Of a DNA stretch of 64,000 nucleotides, positions 39,410-52,600 are shown one piece after another. The position numbers and the translations under genes were made by a program. The notes under the pieces are model-generated. The model saw nothing but the letters and a program-made list of their open reading frames with translations, searched no databases and was not told the DNA's origin. The stretch spans positions 558,501-622,500 of the forward strand of contig NC_088295.1 in the NCBI RefSeq assembly GCF_032854445.1, given 5' to 3'. Position 1 is the first letter of the stretch. Each line of letters begins with the position of its first letter. The DNA is from Liolophura sinensis (Eukaryota; Mollusca; Polyplacophora; Chitonida; Chitonidae).

Positions 39410-42135
39410 GTGAGGGTAGTACTCTATCGGCTGGTGCTTACCTTTCAATCGCAAAAACACAACAGGTGCAGGGGTTGAGATCTAGTGACGGGTGCTTGTC
39501 ATTCAATCGCTAGGACACGTGGTACTGGTCAAGTGGCTGGTCCTTGTCTTTCATTCGCCAGGACACAACAGGTGCAGAGGCTATGGTCTAGTAGCTGGTG
39601 CTTGTCTTTCAATCGCTAGGACACACCAGGGGCAGGGGCTGTGGTCTAGTAGCTGGTGATTGTCTATTAATCGCTAGGGCACACCAGGGGCAGGGGTTGT
39701 GGTCTGGTGACTTGTGATTGTATTTCAATCGCCAGGACACAACAGGTGCAGGGGCTGTGGTCTAGTAGCTAGTGATTGTCTATTAATCGCTAGGGCACAC
39801 CAGGGGCAGGGGTTGTGGTCTGGTGACTTGTGATTGTATTTCAATCGCCAGGACACAACAGGTGCAGGGGCTGTGGTCTCGTAGCTGGTGATTGTCTATT
39901 AATCGCCAGGACACAACAGGTGCAGGGGTTGTAATCTAGTGACTTGTGATTGTCTTTGAATCGCTAGGACACACCAGGAGCAGGGGCAGTGATCTATTAA
40001 CTGGTGTTTGTCATTCAGTGGCTAGGACACACCAAGTGCAGGGGTTGTGGTCTAGTGCCTGGGGCTGGTCTCTTTAAATTACTAGGACACACGATGTGCA
40101 GGGGCTGTGGTCCAGTGACTTGTGATTGTCTTTTAATCGCTAGGACACAACAGGTGCAGGGCCTGTGGTCTAGTGCCTGGGGCTGGTCTCTTTAAATTGC
40201 TAGGACACACGATGTGCAGGGGTTGTGGTCCAGTGACTTGTGATTGTCTTTCAATCGCTAGAACACAACCGGTGCAGGGGCTGTGGTCTAGTGCCTGGGG
40301 CTTGTCTTTCAATCGCTAGGACACAACAGGCGCAGAGGTTGTGGTCTAGTGGCTGGGGCTTGTCTTTCAATCGCTAGGACACAACTGGTGCAGAGGCTGT
40401 GGTCCAGTGACTTGTGATTGTCTTTCAATCGCCAGGACACAACAGGTGCAGAGGCTGTGGTCTAGTGCCTGGGGCTTGTCTTTCAATCGCTAGGACACAA
40501 CTGGTGCAGAGGTTGTGGTCTAGTGGCTGGGGCTTGTCTTTCAATCGCTAGGACACAACAGGTGCAGGGGCTGTGGTCCAGTGACTTGTGATTGTCTTTC
40601 AATCGCTAGGACACAACAGGTGCAGGGGCTGTGGTCTACTGCCTGGGGCTTGTCTCTTTAAATCGCTAGGACACAACAGGTGCAGGGGCTGTGGTCTGGT
40701 GACTTGTGATTGTCTTTCAATCGCCAGGACACAACAGGTGCAGGGGCTGTGGTCTAGTGCCTGGGGCTTGTCTCTTTAAATCGCCAGGACACAACAGGTG
40801 CAGGGGCTGTGGTCCAGTAACTTGTGATTGTCTTTCAATCGCTAGGACACAGCAGGTGCAGGGGCTGTGGTCTAGTGCCTGGGGCTTGTCTTTCAATCGC
40901 TAGGACACAACAGGTGCAGAGGTTGTGGTCTAGTGGCTGGGGCTTGTCTTTCAATTGCTAGGACACAACAGGTGCAGAGGTTGTGGTCCAGTGACTTGTG
41001 ATTGTCTTTAAATCGCTAGGACACAACAGGTGCAGGGGCTGTGGTCTAGTGCCTGGGACTTGTCTTTCAATCGCTAGGACACAACAGGTGCAGAGGTTGT
41101 GGTCTAGTGGCTGGGGCTTGTCTTTCAATCGCTAGGACACAACAGGTGCAGAGGTTGTGGTCCAGTGACTTGTGATTGTCTTTAAATCGCTAGGACACAA
41201 CAGGTGCAGGGGCTGTGGTCTACTGCCTGGGGCTTGTCTTTCAATCGCTAGGACACAACAGGTGCAGAGGTTGTGGTCTAGTGGCTGGGGCTTGTCTTTC
41301 AATCGCTAGGACACAACAGGTGCAGAGGTTGTGGTCTAGTGGCTGGGGCTTGTCTTTCAATCGCCAGGACACAACAGGTGCAGGGGCTGTGGTCCAGTGA
41401 CTTGTGAATGTCTTTCAATCGCCAGGACACAACAGGAACAAGGGTAGTGGTCCAGTGGCTGGCGTTTGTCTTTCAATCGCTAGGACACACCGGGAGCACT
41501 GGTTGTGGTCCAATGACTTGTGATTGTCTTTCAATCGCTAGGACACAACAGGTGCAGAGGCTGTGGTCTCGTGGCTGGGGCTTGTCCCTTTAAATCGCTA
41601 GGACACACGACGTGCAGGGACTGTGGTCCAGTGACTTGTTATTGTCTTTCAATCGCTAGGACACAACAGGTGCAGAGGCTGTGGTCTCGTGGCTGGGGTT
41701 TGTCTTTCAATCGCTAGGATACAACAGGTGCAGGGGTTGTGGTCTCGTGGCTGGGGCTTGTCTCTTTAAATCGCTAGGACACACGACGTGCAGGGGCTGT
41801 GGTCCAGTGACTTGTTATTGTCTTTCAATCGCTAGGACACAACAGGTGCAGAGGTTGTGGTCCAGTGACTTGTGATTGTCTTTCAATCGCTAGGACACAA
41901 CAGGTGCAGGGGCTGTGGTCCAGTGACTTATGATTGTCTTTCAATCGCTAGGACACAACAGGTGCAGAGGCTGTGGTCTCGTGGCTGGGGCTTGTCTTTC
42001 ATTCGCCAGGACACAACAGGTGCAGAGGCTGTGGTCTCGTGGCTTGGGCTTGTCTTTCACTCGCTAGGGCACACCAGGTGATTGGGTAGTGGTCTTTGAG
42101 CTGGTGCTTGTCTTTCAGTCGCTAGGACACGCCAG
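39410..42135. repeat. 58-bp satellite, about 46 copies
   Basis: The unit is GCTTGTCTTTCAATCGCTAG, GACACAACAGGTGCAGGGGC, TGTGGTCTAGTGCCTGGG. Alternating versions (GACTTGTGATT and CCTGGGGCTTG) give a dimeric look. The short plus-strand frames in it are artefacts. Confidence 0.95.
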
Positions 42136-42324
42136 GAGCAGTTTTAAAACCGGCCTCGGGTAGGGACATTTTAGATTCCCCTGCGACCAGTCAACGACGC
42201 TTGTGTGGCGCAATCTAACATTCACTGAACCCACTTGTCTTCCATCAATATGGTGAGCATATCTGTACGTGTGAGATCGGAAATGTCGTCAGTAACTGGC
42301 CAAAGTTCGATGGTTTTTGCCGGG

Positions 42325-42450
42325 CACTCCGATTTCCTTCACCCATGAAGTTGATGGCTATCATATAAGTGAAAAATTCCTCTGAATGGGTTAAACAACA
42401 ATTAAATATATAGATACGTAAAGACAATAAATAAATAAATAAATAAAATG
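42325..42450 (+). mobile_element. diverged SINE-like 3' fragment
   Basis: GATTTCCTTCACCCATGAAG, GGCTATCATATAAGTGAAAA and a (AAAT)n tail follow the layout of the SINE 3' half, but with much divergence. Confidence 0.45.
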
Positions 42451-42677
42451 ATATGTATAATAAAATAGAGTAAAAGAGAGTAAAAAAGAATATCGTAACA
42501 ACCACAAAGTAAAACACTATGTATTCCACACACAAGACTCACCCAAGTGACTCCTTTGCGTGGGAATATGCTCCCTTTCAATCTCTATTTATTGTCAGAC
42601 CTTATTTAGTATAGTTAAGTATTGAAAGTTTTGAAAATAAAAATGTTTTTGAAAAAGGTATAACTTTTACTAAATTC

Positions 42678-45600
42678 CATACAGGCATTAGAAGTAGCTG
42701 TAGAAGTGTACCTGTATGGTCGAGGTGTTCCCTGTTTGCACAGCACATTTTTTCGTGTAGGGACAATTCCATACAGGCATTAGAAGTAGCTGTGGAAATG
42801 TACCTGTATTATCGAGGGTTCCCTGTTTGTACAGCACATTGTTATCTGTAGAGACTATTCCATACAGGCATTAGAAGTAGATGTGGAAGTGTACCTGTAT
42901 TATCGAGGTTGCCCTGTTTGTACAGCACATTGTTTTGTGTAAAGACTATTCCATACAGGCATTAGAAGTTGCTGTGGAAGTGTAACTGTGTTATCGAGGT
43001 TGCCCTGTTTGTACAGCACATTGTTTTGTGCAGAGACTATTCCATACAGGCATTAGAAGTAGATGTGGAAGTGTACCTGTATTATCGAGGTTGCCCTGTT
43101 TGCACAGCACACTGATTTGTGTAGAGAATATTCCATACAGGCATTAGAGGTAGCTGTGGAAGTGTACCTGTATTATCGAAGGTGCCCTGTGTGTACAGCA
43201 CATTGTTTTGTGTAGAGAGTATTCCATACAAGCATTAGAGATAGCTGTGGAAGTGTACCTGTATTATCGAGGGTGCCCTGTTTGTACAGCACATTGTTAT
43301 CTGTAGAGACTATTCCATACAGGCATTCGAAGTAGATGTGGAAGTGTACCTGTATTATCGAGGGTGCCCTGTTTGCACAGCACATTGTTTTGTGTAGAGA
43401 GTATTCCATACAGGCATTAGAAGTAGATGTGGAAGTGTACCTGTGTTATCGAGGGCCTGTTTGCACAGCACATTGTTTTGTGTAGAGACTACTCCATACA
43501 GGCATTAGAAGTAGATGTGGAAGTGTACCTGTATTATTGAGGGTGCCCTGTTTGCACAGCACATTGTTTTGTGTAGAGACTATTCCATACAGGCATTAGA
43601 AGTAGATGTGGAAGTGTACCTGTATTATCGAGGGTGCCCTGTTTGCACAGCACATTGTTTTGTGTAGAGACTATTCCATACAGGCATTAGAAGTAGATGT
43701 GGAAGTGTACCTGTATTATCGAGGGTGCCCTGTTTGCACAGCACATTGTTTTGTGTAGAGACTATTCCATACAGGCATTAGAAGTAGCTGTGGAAGTGTA
43801 ACTGTATTATCGAAGGTGCCTTTTTTGCACAGCACATTGTTTTGTGTAGAGACTATTCCATACAGGTATTACAAGTAGCTGTGGAAGTGTACCCGTATTA
43901 TCGAGAGTGCCCTGTTTGCACAGCACATTTTTTCGTGTAGGGACAATTCCATACAGGCATTACAAGTTGTTGTGGAAGTGTACCTGTATTATCGAGGGTG
44001 CCCTGTTTGCACAGCACATTGTTTTGTGTAGAGACTATTCCATACAGGCATTAGAAGTAGATGTGGAAGTGTACCTGTATTATCGAGGGTGCCCTGTTTG
44101 CACAGCACATTGTTTTGTGTAAAGACTATTCCATACAGGCATTACAAGTTGTTGTGGAAGTGTACCTGTATTATCGAGGGTGCCCTGTTTGCACAGCACA
44201 TTGTTTTGTGTAGAGACTATTTCATACAGGCATTAGAAGTAGATGTGGAAGTGTACCTGTATTATCGAGGGTGCCCTGTTTGCACAGCACATTGTTTTGT
44301 GTAAAGACTATTCCATACAGGCATTAGAAGTAGATGTGGAAGTGTACCTGTATTATCGAAGGTGCCTTTTTTGCACAGCACATTGTTTTGTGTAGAGAGT
44401 ATTCCATACAGGCATTAGAAGTAGATGTGGAAGTGTACCTGTATTATCGAGGGTGCCCCGTTTGCACAGCACATTGTTTTGTGTAGAGACTATTCCATAC
44501 AGGCATTAGAAGTAGCTGTAGAAGTGTACCTGTATTATCGAAGGTGCCTTTTTTGCACAGCACATTGTTTTGTGTAGAGACTATTCCATACAGGCATTAG
44601 AAGTAGATGTGGAAGTGTAACTGTATTATCGAAGGTGCCTTGTTTGCACAGCATATTGTTTTGTGTAGAGACTATTCCATACAGGCATTAGAAGTAGATG
44701 TGGAAGTGTACCTGTATTATCGAGGGTGCCCTGTTTGCACAGCACATTGTTTTGTGTAGAGACTATTCCATACAGACATTAGAGGTAGATGTGGAAGTGT
44801 ACCTGTATTATCGAGGGTGCCCTGTTTGTACAGCACATTGTTTTGTGTAGAGAGTATTCCATACAGGCATTAGAAGTAGATGTGGAAGTGTACCTGTATT
44901 ATCGAGGGTGCCCTGTTTGCACAGCACATTGTTTTGTGTAGAGACTATTCCATACAGGCATTAGAAGTAGATGTGGAAGTGTACCTGTATTATCGAGGGT
45001 GCCCTGTTTGCACAGCACATTGTTTTGTGTAGAGACTACTCCATACAGGCATTAGAAGTAGATGTGGAAGTGTACCTGTATTATCGAGGGTGCCCTGTTT
45101 GCACAGCACATTGTTTTGTGTAGAGACTATTCCATACAGGCATTAGAAGTAGATGTGGAAGTGTACCTGTATTATCGAGGGTGCCCTGTTTGCACAGCAC
45201 ATTGTTTTGTGTAGAGACTATTCCATACAGGCATTAGAAGTAGATGTGGAAGTGTACCTGTATTATCGAGGGTGCCCTGTTTGCACAGCACATTGTTTTG
45301 TGTAGAGACTACTCCATACAGGCATTAGAAGTAGATGTGGAAGTGTACCTGTATTATCGAAGGTGCCTTGTTTGCACAGCACATTGTTTTGTGTAGAGAA
45401 TATTCCATACAGGCATTAGAAGTAGATGTGGAAGTGTACCTGTATTATCGAGGGTGCCCTGTTTGCACAGCACATTGTTTTGTGTAGAGACTATTCCATA
45501 CAGGCATTAGAAGTAGCTGTGGAAGTGTAACTGTATTATCGAAGGTGCCTTTTTTGCACAGCACATTGTTTTGTGTAGAGACTATTCCATACAGGTATTA

Positions 45601-48600
45601 GAAGTAGCTGTGGAAGTGTACCCGTATTATCGAGAGTGCCCTGTTTGCACAGCACATTTTTTCGTGTAGGGACAATTCCATACAGGCATTACAACTTGTT
45701 GTGGAAGTGTACCTGTATTATCGAGGGTGCCCTGTTTGCACAGCACATTGTTTTGTGTAGAGACTATTCCATACAGGCATTAGAAGTAGATGTGGAAGTG
45801 TACCTGTATTATCGAGGGTGCCCTGTTTGCACAGCACATTGTTTTGTGTAGAGACTATTCCATACAGGCATTAGAAGTAGATGTGGAAGTGTACCTGTAT
45901 TATCGAGGGTGCCCTGTTTGCACAGCACATTGTTTTGTGTAGAGACTATTCCATACAGGCATTAGAAGTAGATGTGGAAGTGTACCTGTATTATCGAAGG
46001 TGCCTTTTTTGCACAGCACATTGGTTTGTGTAGAGAGTATTCCATACAGGTATTAGAAGTAGATGTGGAAGTGTACCTGTATTATCGAGGGTGCCCTGTT
46101 TGCACAGCACATTGTTTTGTGTAGAGACTATTCCATACAGGCATTAGAAGTAGATGTGGAAGTGTACCTGTATTATCGAGGGTGCCCTGTTTGCACGGCA
46201 CATTGTTTTGTGTAGAGACTATTCCATACAGGCATTAGAAGTAGCTGTAGAAGTGTACCTGTATTATCGAAGGTGCCTTTTTTGCACAGCACATTGTTTT
46301 GTGTAGAGACTATTCCATACAGGCATTAGAAGTAGATGTGGAAGTGTAACTGTATTATCGAAGGTGCCTTGTTTGCACAGCATATTGTTTTGTGTAGAGA
46401 CTATTCCATACAGGCATTAGAAGTAGATGTGGAAGTGTACCTGTATTATCGAGGGTGCCCTGTTTGCACAGCACATTGTTTTGTGTAGAGACTATTCCAT
46501 ACAGGCATTAGAAGTAGATGTGGAAGTGTACCTGTATTATCGAGGGTGCCCTGTTTGCACAGCACATTGTTTTGTGTAGAGACTATTCCATACAGGCATT
46601 AGAAGTAGCTGTGGAAGTGTACCTGTATTATCGAGGGTGCCCTGTTTGCACAGCACATTGTTATCTGTAGAGACTATTCCATACAGGCATTAGAAGTAGA
46701 TGTGGAAAGTGTACCTGTATTATCGAGGGTGCCCTGTTTGCACAGCACATTGTTTTGTGTAGAGAGTATTCCATACAGGCATTAGAAGTAGATGTGGAAG
46801 TGTACCTGTATTATCGAGGGTGCCCTGTTTGCACAGCACATTGTCTTGTGTAGAGACTATTCCATACAGGCATTAGAAGTAGATGTGGAAATGTACCTGT
46901 ATTATCGAGGGTGCCCTGTTTGCACAGCACATTGTTTTGTGTAGAGACTATTCCATACAGGCATTAGAGGTAGATGTGGAAGTGTACCTGTATTATCGAG
47001 GGTGCCCTGTTTGCACAGCACATTCTTTTGTGTAGAGACTATTCCATACAGGCATTAGAAGTAGATGTGGAAGTGTACCTGTATTATCGAGGGTGCCCTG
47101 TTTGCACAGCACATTGTTTTGTGTAGAGACTTTTCCATACAGGCATTAGAAGTAGATGTGGAAGTGTACCTGTATTATCGAAGGTGCCTTTTTTGCACAG
47201 CACATTGTTTTGTGTAGAGAGTATTCCATACAGGCATTAGAAGTAGATGTGGAAGTGTAACTGTATTATCGAAGGTGCCTTGTTTGCACAGCACATTGTT
47301 TTATGTACAGACTATTCCATACAGGCATTAGAAGTAGATGTGGAAGTGTACCTGTATTATCGAGGGTGCCCTGTTTGCACAGCATATTGTTTTGTGTAGA
47401 GACTATTCCATACAGGCATTAGAAGTAGCTGTGGAAGTGTAACTGTATTATCGAAGGTGCCTTTTTTGCACAGCACATTGTTTTGTGTAGAGAGTATTCC
47501 ATACAGGTATTACAAGTAGCTGTGGAAGTGTACCTGTATTATCGAGAGTGCCCTGTTTGCACAGCACATTTTTTTCGTGTAGGGACAATTCCATACAGGC
47601 ATTACAAGTTGTTGTGGAAGTGTACCTGTATTATCGAGGGTGCCCTGTTTGCACAGCACATTGTTTTGTGTAGAGACTATTCCATACAGGCATTAGAAGT
47701 AGATGTGGAAATGTACCTGTATTATCGAGGGTGCCCTGTTTGCACAGCACATTGTTTTGTGTAGAGACTATTCCATACAGGCATTAGAAGTAGATGTGGA
47801 AGTGTACCTGTATTATCGAGGGTGCCCTGTTTGCACAGCACATTGTTTTGTGTAGAGACTTTTCCATACAGGCATTAGATTTTTTTTTTTTTTTTTTTTT
47901 TTGATTGGTGTTTTACGCCGTACTCAAGAATATTTACAGGCATTAGAAGTAGATGTGGAAGTGTACCTGTATTATCGAAGGTGCCTTTTTTGCACAGCAC
48001 ATTGTTTTGTGTAGAGAGTATTCCATACAGGCATTAGAAGTAGATGTGGAAGTGTAACTGTATTATCGAAAGTGCCTTGTTTTGCACAGCACATTGTTTT
48101 GTGTAGAGACTATTCCATACAGGCATTAGAAGTAGATGTGGAAGTGTACCTGTATTATCGAGGGTGCCCTGTTTGCACAGCACATTGTTTTGTGTAGAGA
48201 CTATTCCATACAGGCATTAGAAGTAGATGTGGAAGTGTAACTGTATTATCGAAGGTGCCTTTTTTGCACAGCACATTGTTTTGTGTAGAGAGTATTCCAT
48301 ACAGGTATTACAAGTAGCTGTGGAAGTGTAACTGTATTATCGAGGGTTCCCTGTTTGCACAGCACATTGTTTTGTGTAGAGACTATTCCATACAGGCATT
48401 AGAAGTAGCTGTGGAAGTGTACCCGTATTATCGAGAGTGCCCTGTTTGCACAGCACATTTTTTCGTGTAGGGACAATTCCATACAGGCATTACAAGTTGT
48501 TGTGGAAGTGTACCTGTATTATCGAGGGTGCTCTGTTTGTACAGCACATTGTTTTGTGTAGAGAGTATTCCATACAGGTCTTAGAAGTAGCCGTAGAAGT

Positions 48601-48658
48601 GTACCTGTATGATCGAAGGGCGCCCTGTTTGCACAGCCAATTTTTTTTTGTAGAGATT
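42678..48658. repeat. 91-bp satellite, about 65 copies, with 19-unit higher-order repeat
   Basis: The unit is CCATACAGGCATTAGAAGTA, GATGTGGAAGTGTACCTGTA, TTATCGAGGGTGCCCTGTTT, GCACAGCACATTGTTTTGTG, TAGAGACTATT. A rare variant (TTTTTTCGTGTAGGGACAAT) occurs near 43925, 45655, 47575 and 48465. The first gap is 1730 bp, which is 19 units. A 55-bp SINE tail interrupts it at 47880. Confidence 0.96.
47880..47934 (-). mobile_element. 55-bp SINE 3'-end insertion with 13-bp target duplication
   Basis: T23 followed by GATTGGTGTTTTACGCCGTA and CTCAAGAATATT: the last 32 bp of the common SINE with its A-tail, in minus orientation. It is flanked by TACAGGCATTAGA at 47867-47879 and 47935-47947. Confidence 0.93.
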
Positions 48659-48870
48659 TACTAAGACTACTTGGTAGTCTTGCAATACTGTCATCGTTCC
48701 TTGAGATCCGGTAAGTAGGGCGAAAACATGTTTATACCATACAGAAAACTGCCAATGGTTACTTTTAACGTCAACGATAACATCAGATATAGTGTCAGAT
48801 GTAGCGGTAAATATAACACCAGGTTTAGCATCTTATTAAGGCCAAATATAAGGTCTGATGTAGCGTCAGA

Positions 48871-49078
48871 TTTATTTATTTAGTTGATTAGTGTTTTACG
48901 CCGTACCGGGGGGAAACCCGCAACCATCCGCAGGTTGCTAAGAGACCTTATCACGTGCGGCCGCTGAGTAAGTCAACATAAGCTGGACTTGAACTCATGG
49001 CGACTGCATTGGTGAGAGGCTCTAAGGTCATTTCGCCGCGCTGGCGTGCTAACTCTCTCTCTCGGGCATGGAGGCCCT
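48871..49078 (-). mobile_element. SINE copy with internal deletion
   Basis: TTTATTTATTTAGTTGATTA, GTGTTTTACGCCGTAC, then a jump to GGGGGGAAACCCGCAACCAT and on to the tRNA-like head region (GGACTTGAACTC; GGCGTGCTAACTC). Confidence 0.88.
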
Positions 49079-49440
49079 CGTTTGTATGAAGGCCTATGCG
49101 TCAATTCAAGTGCTGTCATTTTAACCTTGTACATGAAATTTCAACTGGCGTAAGATCGAAGTCCCGAAGCTACAGGCCTAACGTCGACGGGCACGGTGAT
49201 AAACTGTTTTGACATTTTTTGGGGGGTGGTGGGGTGGGTGGGGGTGGGGTTGGGGGGTTCGAGATCCGATGTTAAGACGGAAAACATTAATGTTTTAAGA
49301 GCCAGAGCTGACCGGGGACAGCGATATTTTTCCCTGTGCAGACAGCGGTGCTCGTTGCTAAAATACAAAGTGTACCAGGGACACGCTCTTGTCTACAGGT
49401 GAAATAAAGTGATTAGTACTTTGGGCGCTTATGCCTGGCC
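49079..49440. other. unique sequence with a G-rich tract
   Basis: GGGGGGTGGTGGGGTGGGTG and following G-runs (49219-49258) form a potential G-quadruplex. No gene is recognised. Confidence 0.55.
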
Positions 49441-49464
49441 TAGCACAGTTTTGTTTCACTGAGA

Positions 49465-49985
49465 TATTTATTGTGACGTCCATGGGACCGTACCCAGGAA
49501 CAGTATTAAATGTGCTGCCTAACACTAGTACATGAGGCAGTACTCGGTTACAGTATTAATTGTGCTGCCTAGCAATAGTACATGACATGGTACCCAGTTA
49601 CCAGTTACAGTATTAATTGTGATATCCAACAAACTTTCAAGAGACCCTAGTCAGCTACAGTACTGATTTTGCTGCCCACAAACGTCAATGAGACCGTACC
49701 CTGTTACAGTATTAATTGTGGTGCTTAGCATACGTCCATGAAACAGTACCCAGGTACAGTATTAAGTATGCTGTCTAGCAAACTTCTGTCAGACCCTACT
49801 CAGCTACAGTAGTAATTGTTCCGCCTAGCATACGTCCATGAGACTGTACCTAGTTACAGTATTGATTGTGCTGCCTAGCAAACTTCCTTAAGATCCTACT
49901 CAGCTACGGTATTGATTGTGCTGCCTCACAAACATCCATGAGACACTACCCACTTACAGTATTAATTGTGCTGCCTTGTTAATAT
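49465..49985. repeat. 50-bp satellite, block 1
   Basis: The unit contains TTACAGTATTAATTGTGCTG, CCTAACAAACGTCCATGAGA and CCCTACCCAG, about 10 copies, rather diverged. The same family occurs at 52.6 and 58.4 kb. Confidence 0.92.
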
Positions 49986-50934
49986 TGTGGCGATTTTGCT
50001 AGAGACAGCATATGATTTCATATAATTGCATGGGAGGTTAGGGGTTAATTTTCTGCCTTGTCCATAACGTAGACACAGGTTTTACCGGTAGAATGTAAAT
50101 TTTTATGGGTTAGACATATCCTTAAATTAAATTAGAATTTTTGTGGAATATTTTGAAATATATATATGTTTTTTTTGTAACATATAGAGACAGGATATTT
50201 TGTGGACTCATGAGAGCAAGTTGTTTTTGGCGCCTTAATATAACTTTTGAAGGACACAGTTTCCGTGGACCCCTGTCCCTTCCAACGTAAGAATTTTAAC
50301 ATTTGATGACTTAATTAGAACACCATATTTCACGTATAATACACTGACATGTTGAAGGAGTTTCTCTCCAAGCTTGGTGATCAGATATTGTTTGACTAGG
50401 TTGCAAACAACAGTTTTTTTTTTTTTTTTAGCGACCTTAAGTTTGGCGAAACATCCGCCATTGTTAATATTTTGAAGTGACAAATTCGAGTAGAGTTTCC
50501 ATTACTTTTGGACATATTTTTGCTGTAACAAACCACGTACGGCATCTTTCCAGTTAAAACAACATTAGTACTCACTGACTGTGGCATGATTTTGGCATGA
50601 AACGTCCTTTATACCAAGTTTAAGACACTAAATCATTTTTGTGGTTGTTGTTGTTGCTTCGCCGCGCACGATCGTTGTTCATGGTGAACTGCCGGTAGAC
50701 GAGGTTGTCTACTTTACGACATCCTTTAGTGTTAAACTCATATTGAAGAGTTTCAAAAGGGGCATTAACTTATATTTGCGAAAGTAAATAGTTTCACTCC
50801 ACAGGCTCATCTCCTTTCTACCTACAAGTTATTGTTCATCTTTCCATTATTAAGAAAAAGAAAGAAAAATGTGCCATGACATTAGATACGCATGTACATG
50901 TATAGTATTTCTATACACCGATGTTGTTACTTTG

Positions 50935-51745
50935 GTATTAGCCAATCAGTGCTCTGAGTACCATCCTTGGTACTCATGAATATTTATGAGCGTAGACTAT
51001 AAATACTGGGCAAATTCCCACTTTTAGTCCCAGATGATCTCGGACCACCGTCGTGTTAACATCTAAATTTCCACCTAGTTAGCTTTCTAAGGCAGGTATT
51101 TTACATGTATATAAGCAGTGTGAAGTGGTAGCTAGATAAGTTGTCAGCACTGAAGTGGGATTTCAGCTTTAGAGCATACCTAGAGACAGTGGGACTGCTA
51201 GTTCCAAATTGTGACAAAAGTGTTCCCAGGCTGTGGGACTGACTTTCCCAGGCTGTGAGACTGATATTCCCAACCATGATTGAGACAGTATATCTCAATA
51301 GTTTGTAACTGGGATTTTCTGGACCAAAATTTTATAATTCCCAAGTATGAGCTGAAACATTTATACTGGGAGAATTTGTGCATAAGTGCCCCTGAGCAAT
51401 AGTGGGACTGGGATTCCCAGTTTCGGCACAGTGAGACACCGAGTCCCAGAATTTGAAACTCGTTTTCCCAAGTTATTACTGGACCAATTCTGGAACTGTT
51501 ACTCCCAGAGAAGACCTGAAAGTATTATTTACGGATAATGTCCCCACACATGGCTGACATATTGTCTATATGACACCAGTAGGACATACCACTATCACAG
51601 CAGTACTCGGTTTAATACCTCCCTGAGATATCCCTAACACAGTTATCTGAACCATCTGAAGTACAGATGTTGTGCTTGTACACAGTACTGGCACTTTTAC
51701 CTATAAATATATCAACATACTCCTGTCACTCTATTTTAATAAAAC
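50935..51745 (+). promoter_or_regulatory. CCAAT/TATA-to-AATAAA unit, possible solo LTR or noncoding transcript
   Basis: TAGCCAATCAGTG (about 50940) lies about 55 bp ahead of TATAAATA (50999). AATAAAACTGTTGCTGCTG (from 51739) lies about 740 bp downstream. No open frame connects them. This layout fits an LTR (U3-R-U5) or a short noncoding transcript. I could not find matching termini or a second copy. Confidence 0.3.
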
Positions 51746-52042
51746 TGTTGCTGCTGTTTGTTGAACCTTAAAAATCGGACTTTTCTTGGTTATTCGAAGT
51801 TCAGAGCTAACTAGTGGTTTTCCCAAACATACTACTGAATGACACGGACTGACCGAGCTGACATTCAAAAGAATCCATAGTAGCGAACGTCTCCAGCAGT
51901 ATACAGATATTGTTCCAGAGTTCGACACTGGGTGATTCACGCTACCAATATTGTGCTTTCCCCTGTAGTAAATGGTGTGATTTGGAACTGGGATATCTGT
52001 ATCGTTAAGAAGATATATATATATAAACAAATCACTACAATA

Positions 52043-52600
52043 TATACCTAAGGATTATGGTTAGGTAAAAATTCCAGTCGTAATGTTTTCAAATAGCTAA
52101 GGACTGTTCACAGTCTACAGCCCTGTCAACAACCCGCCCAGAATTATTCCCCCTCAAACTCTCTCACAAATGGTATTGCTGATTCCGATGGAATAGTTGA
52201 TGATTTCACTGTATATATGCAAATAAATTGATTCCACTGTTAAGTGTTCGAACTGAAAAACAAATCTTCGGATGTTCTATTATGCTGTTCTTGATGATTT
52301 AGTCAAATAAGTCGTAAGACTGAGTTTTCCTCCAAGAGTCATACTGGAGCAAAACAGACGGGGGATGTATCTTGTGTATTAAATAGAATATCAGCATTGA
52401 ATTAATGATTGGAGTATTGAGAGTAAATCCATGTTTCTGTTATGGTGTCTCGAAATACCCGAGGTAAATGTCGGTATTATATGCTACCAATATAAAACTG
52501 TTTACCGACTCTATCGAAGTCGATAAAGATCAAATGATGATAAACAAAGAGCAGCGCAAAGTCTTTATTCTTAATCTCTTAAGCTCGTAAGACTGCTTTT
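52043..52600. repeat. unique part of a repeated module, copy 1
   Basis: GGTATTGCTGATTCCGATGG and CAAATCTTCGGATGTTCTAT are among many stretches identical to 57870-58440. Both copies run directly, in the same orientation, into 50-bp satellite. Confidence 0.93.

Noticed and set aside
42678-48658. Repeated small frames such as those at 43907, 44089 and 45636
   Set aside because: The 91-bp period is not a multiple of three, and the frames are pieces of satellite that shift register each unit.
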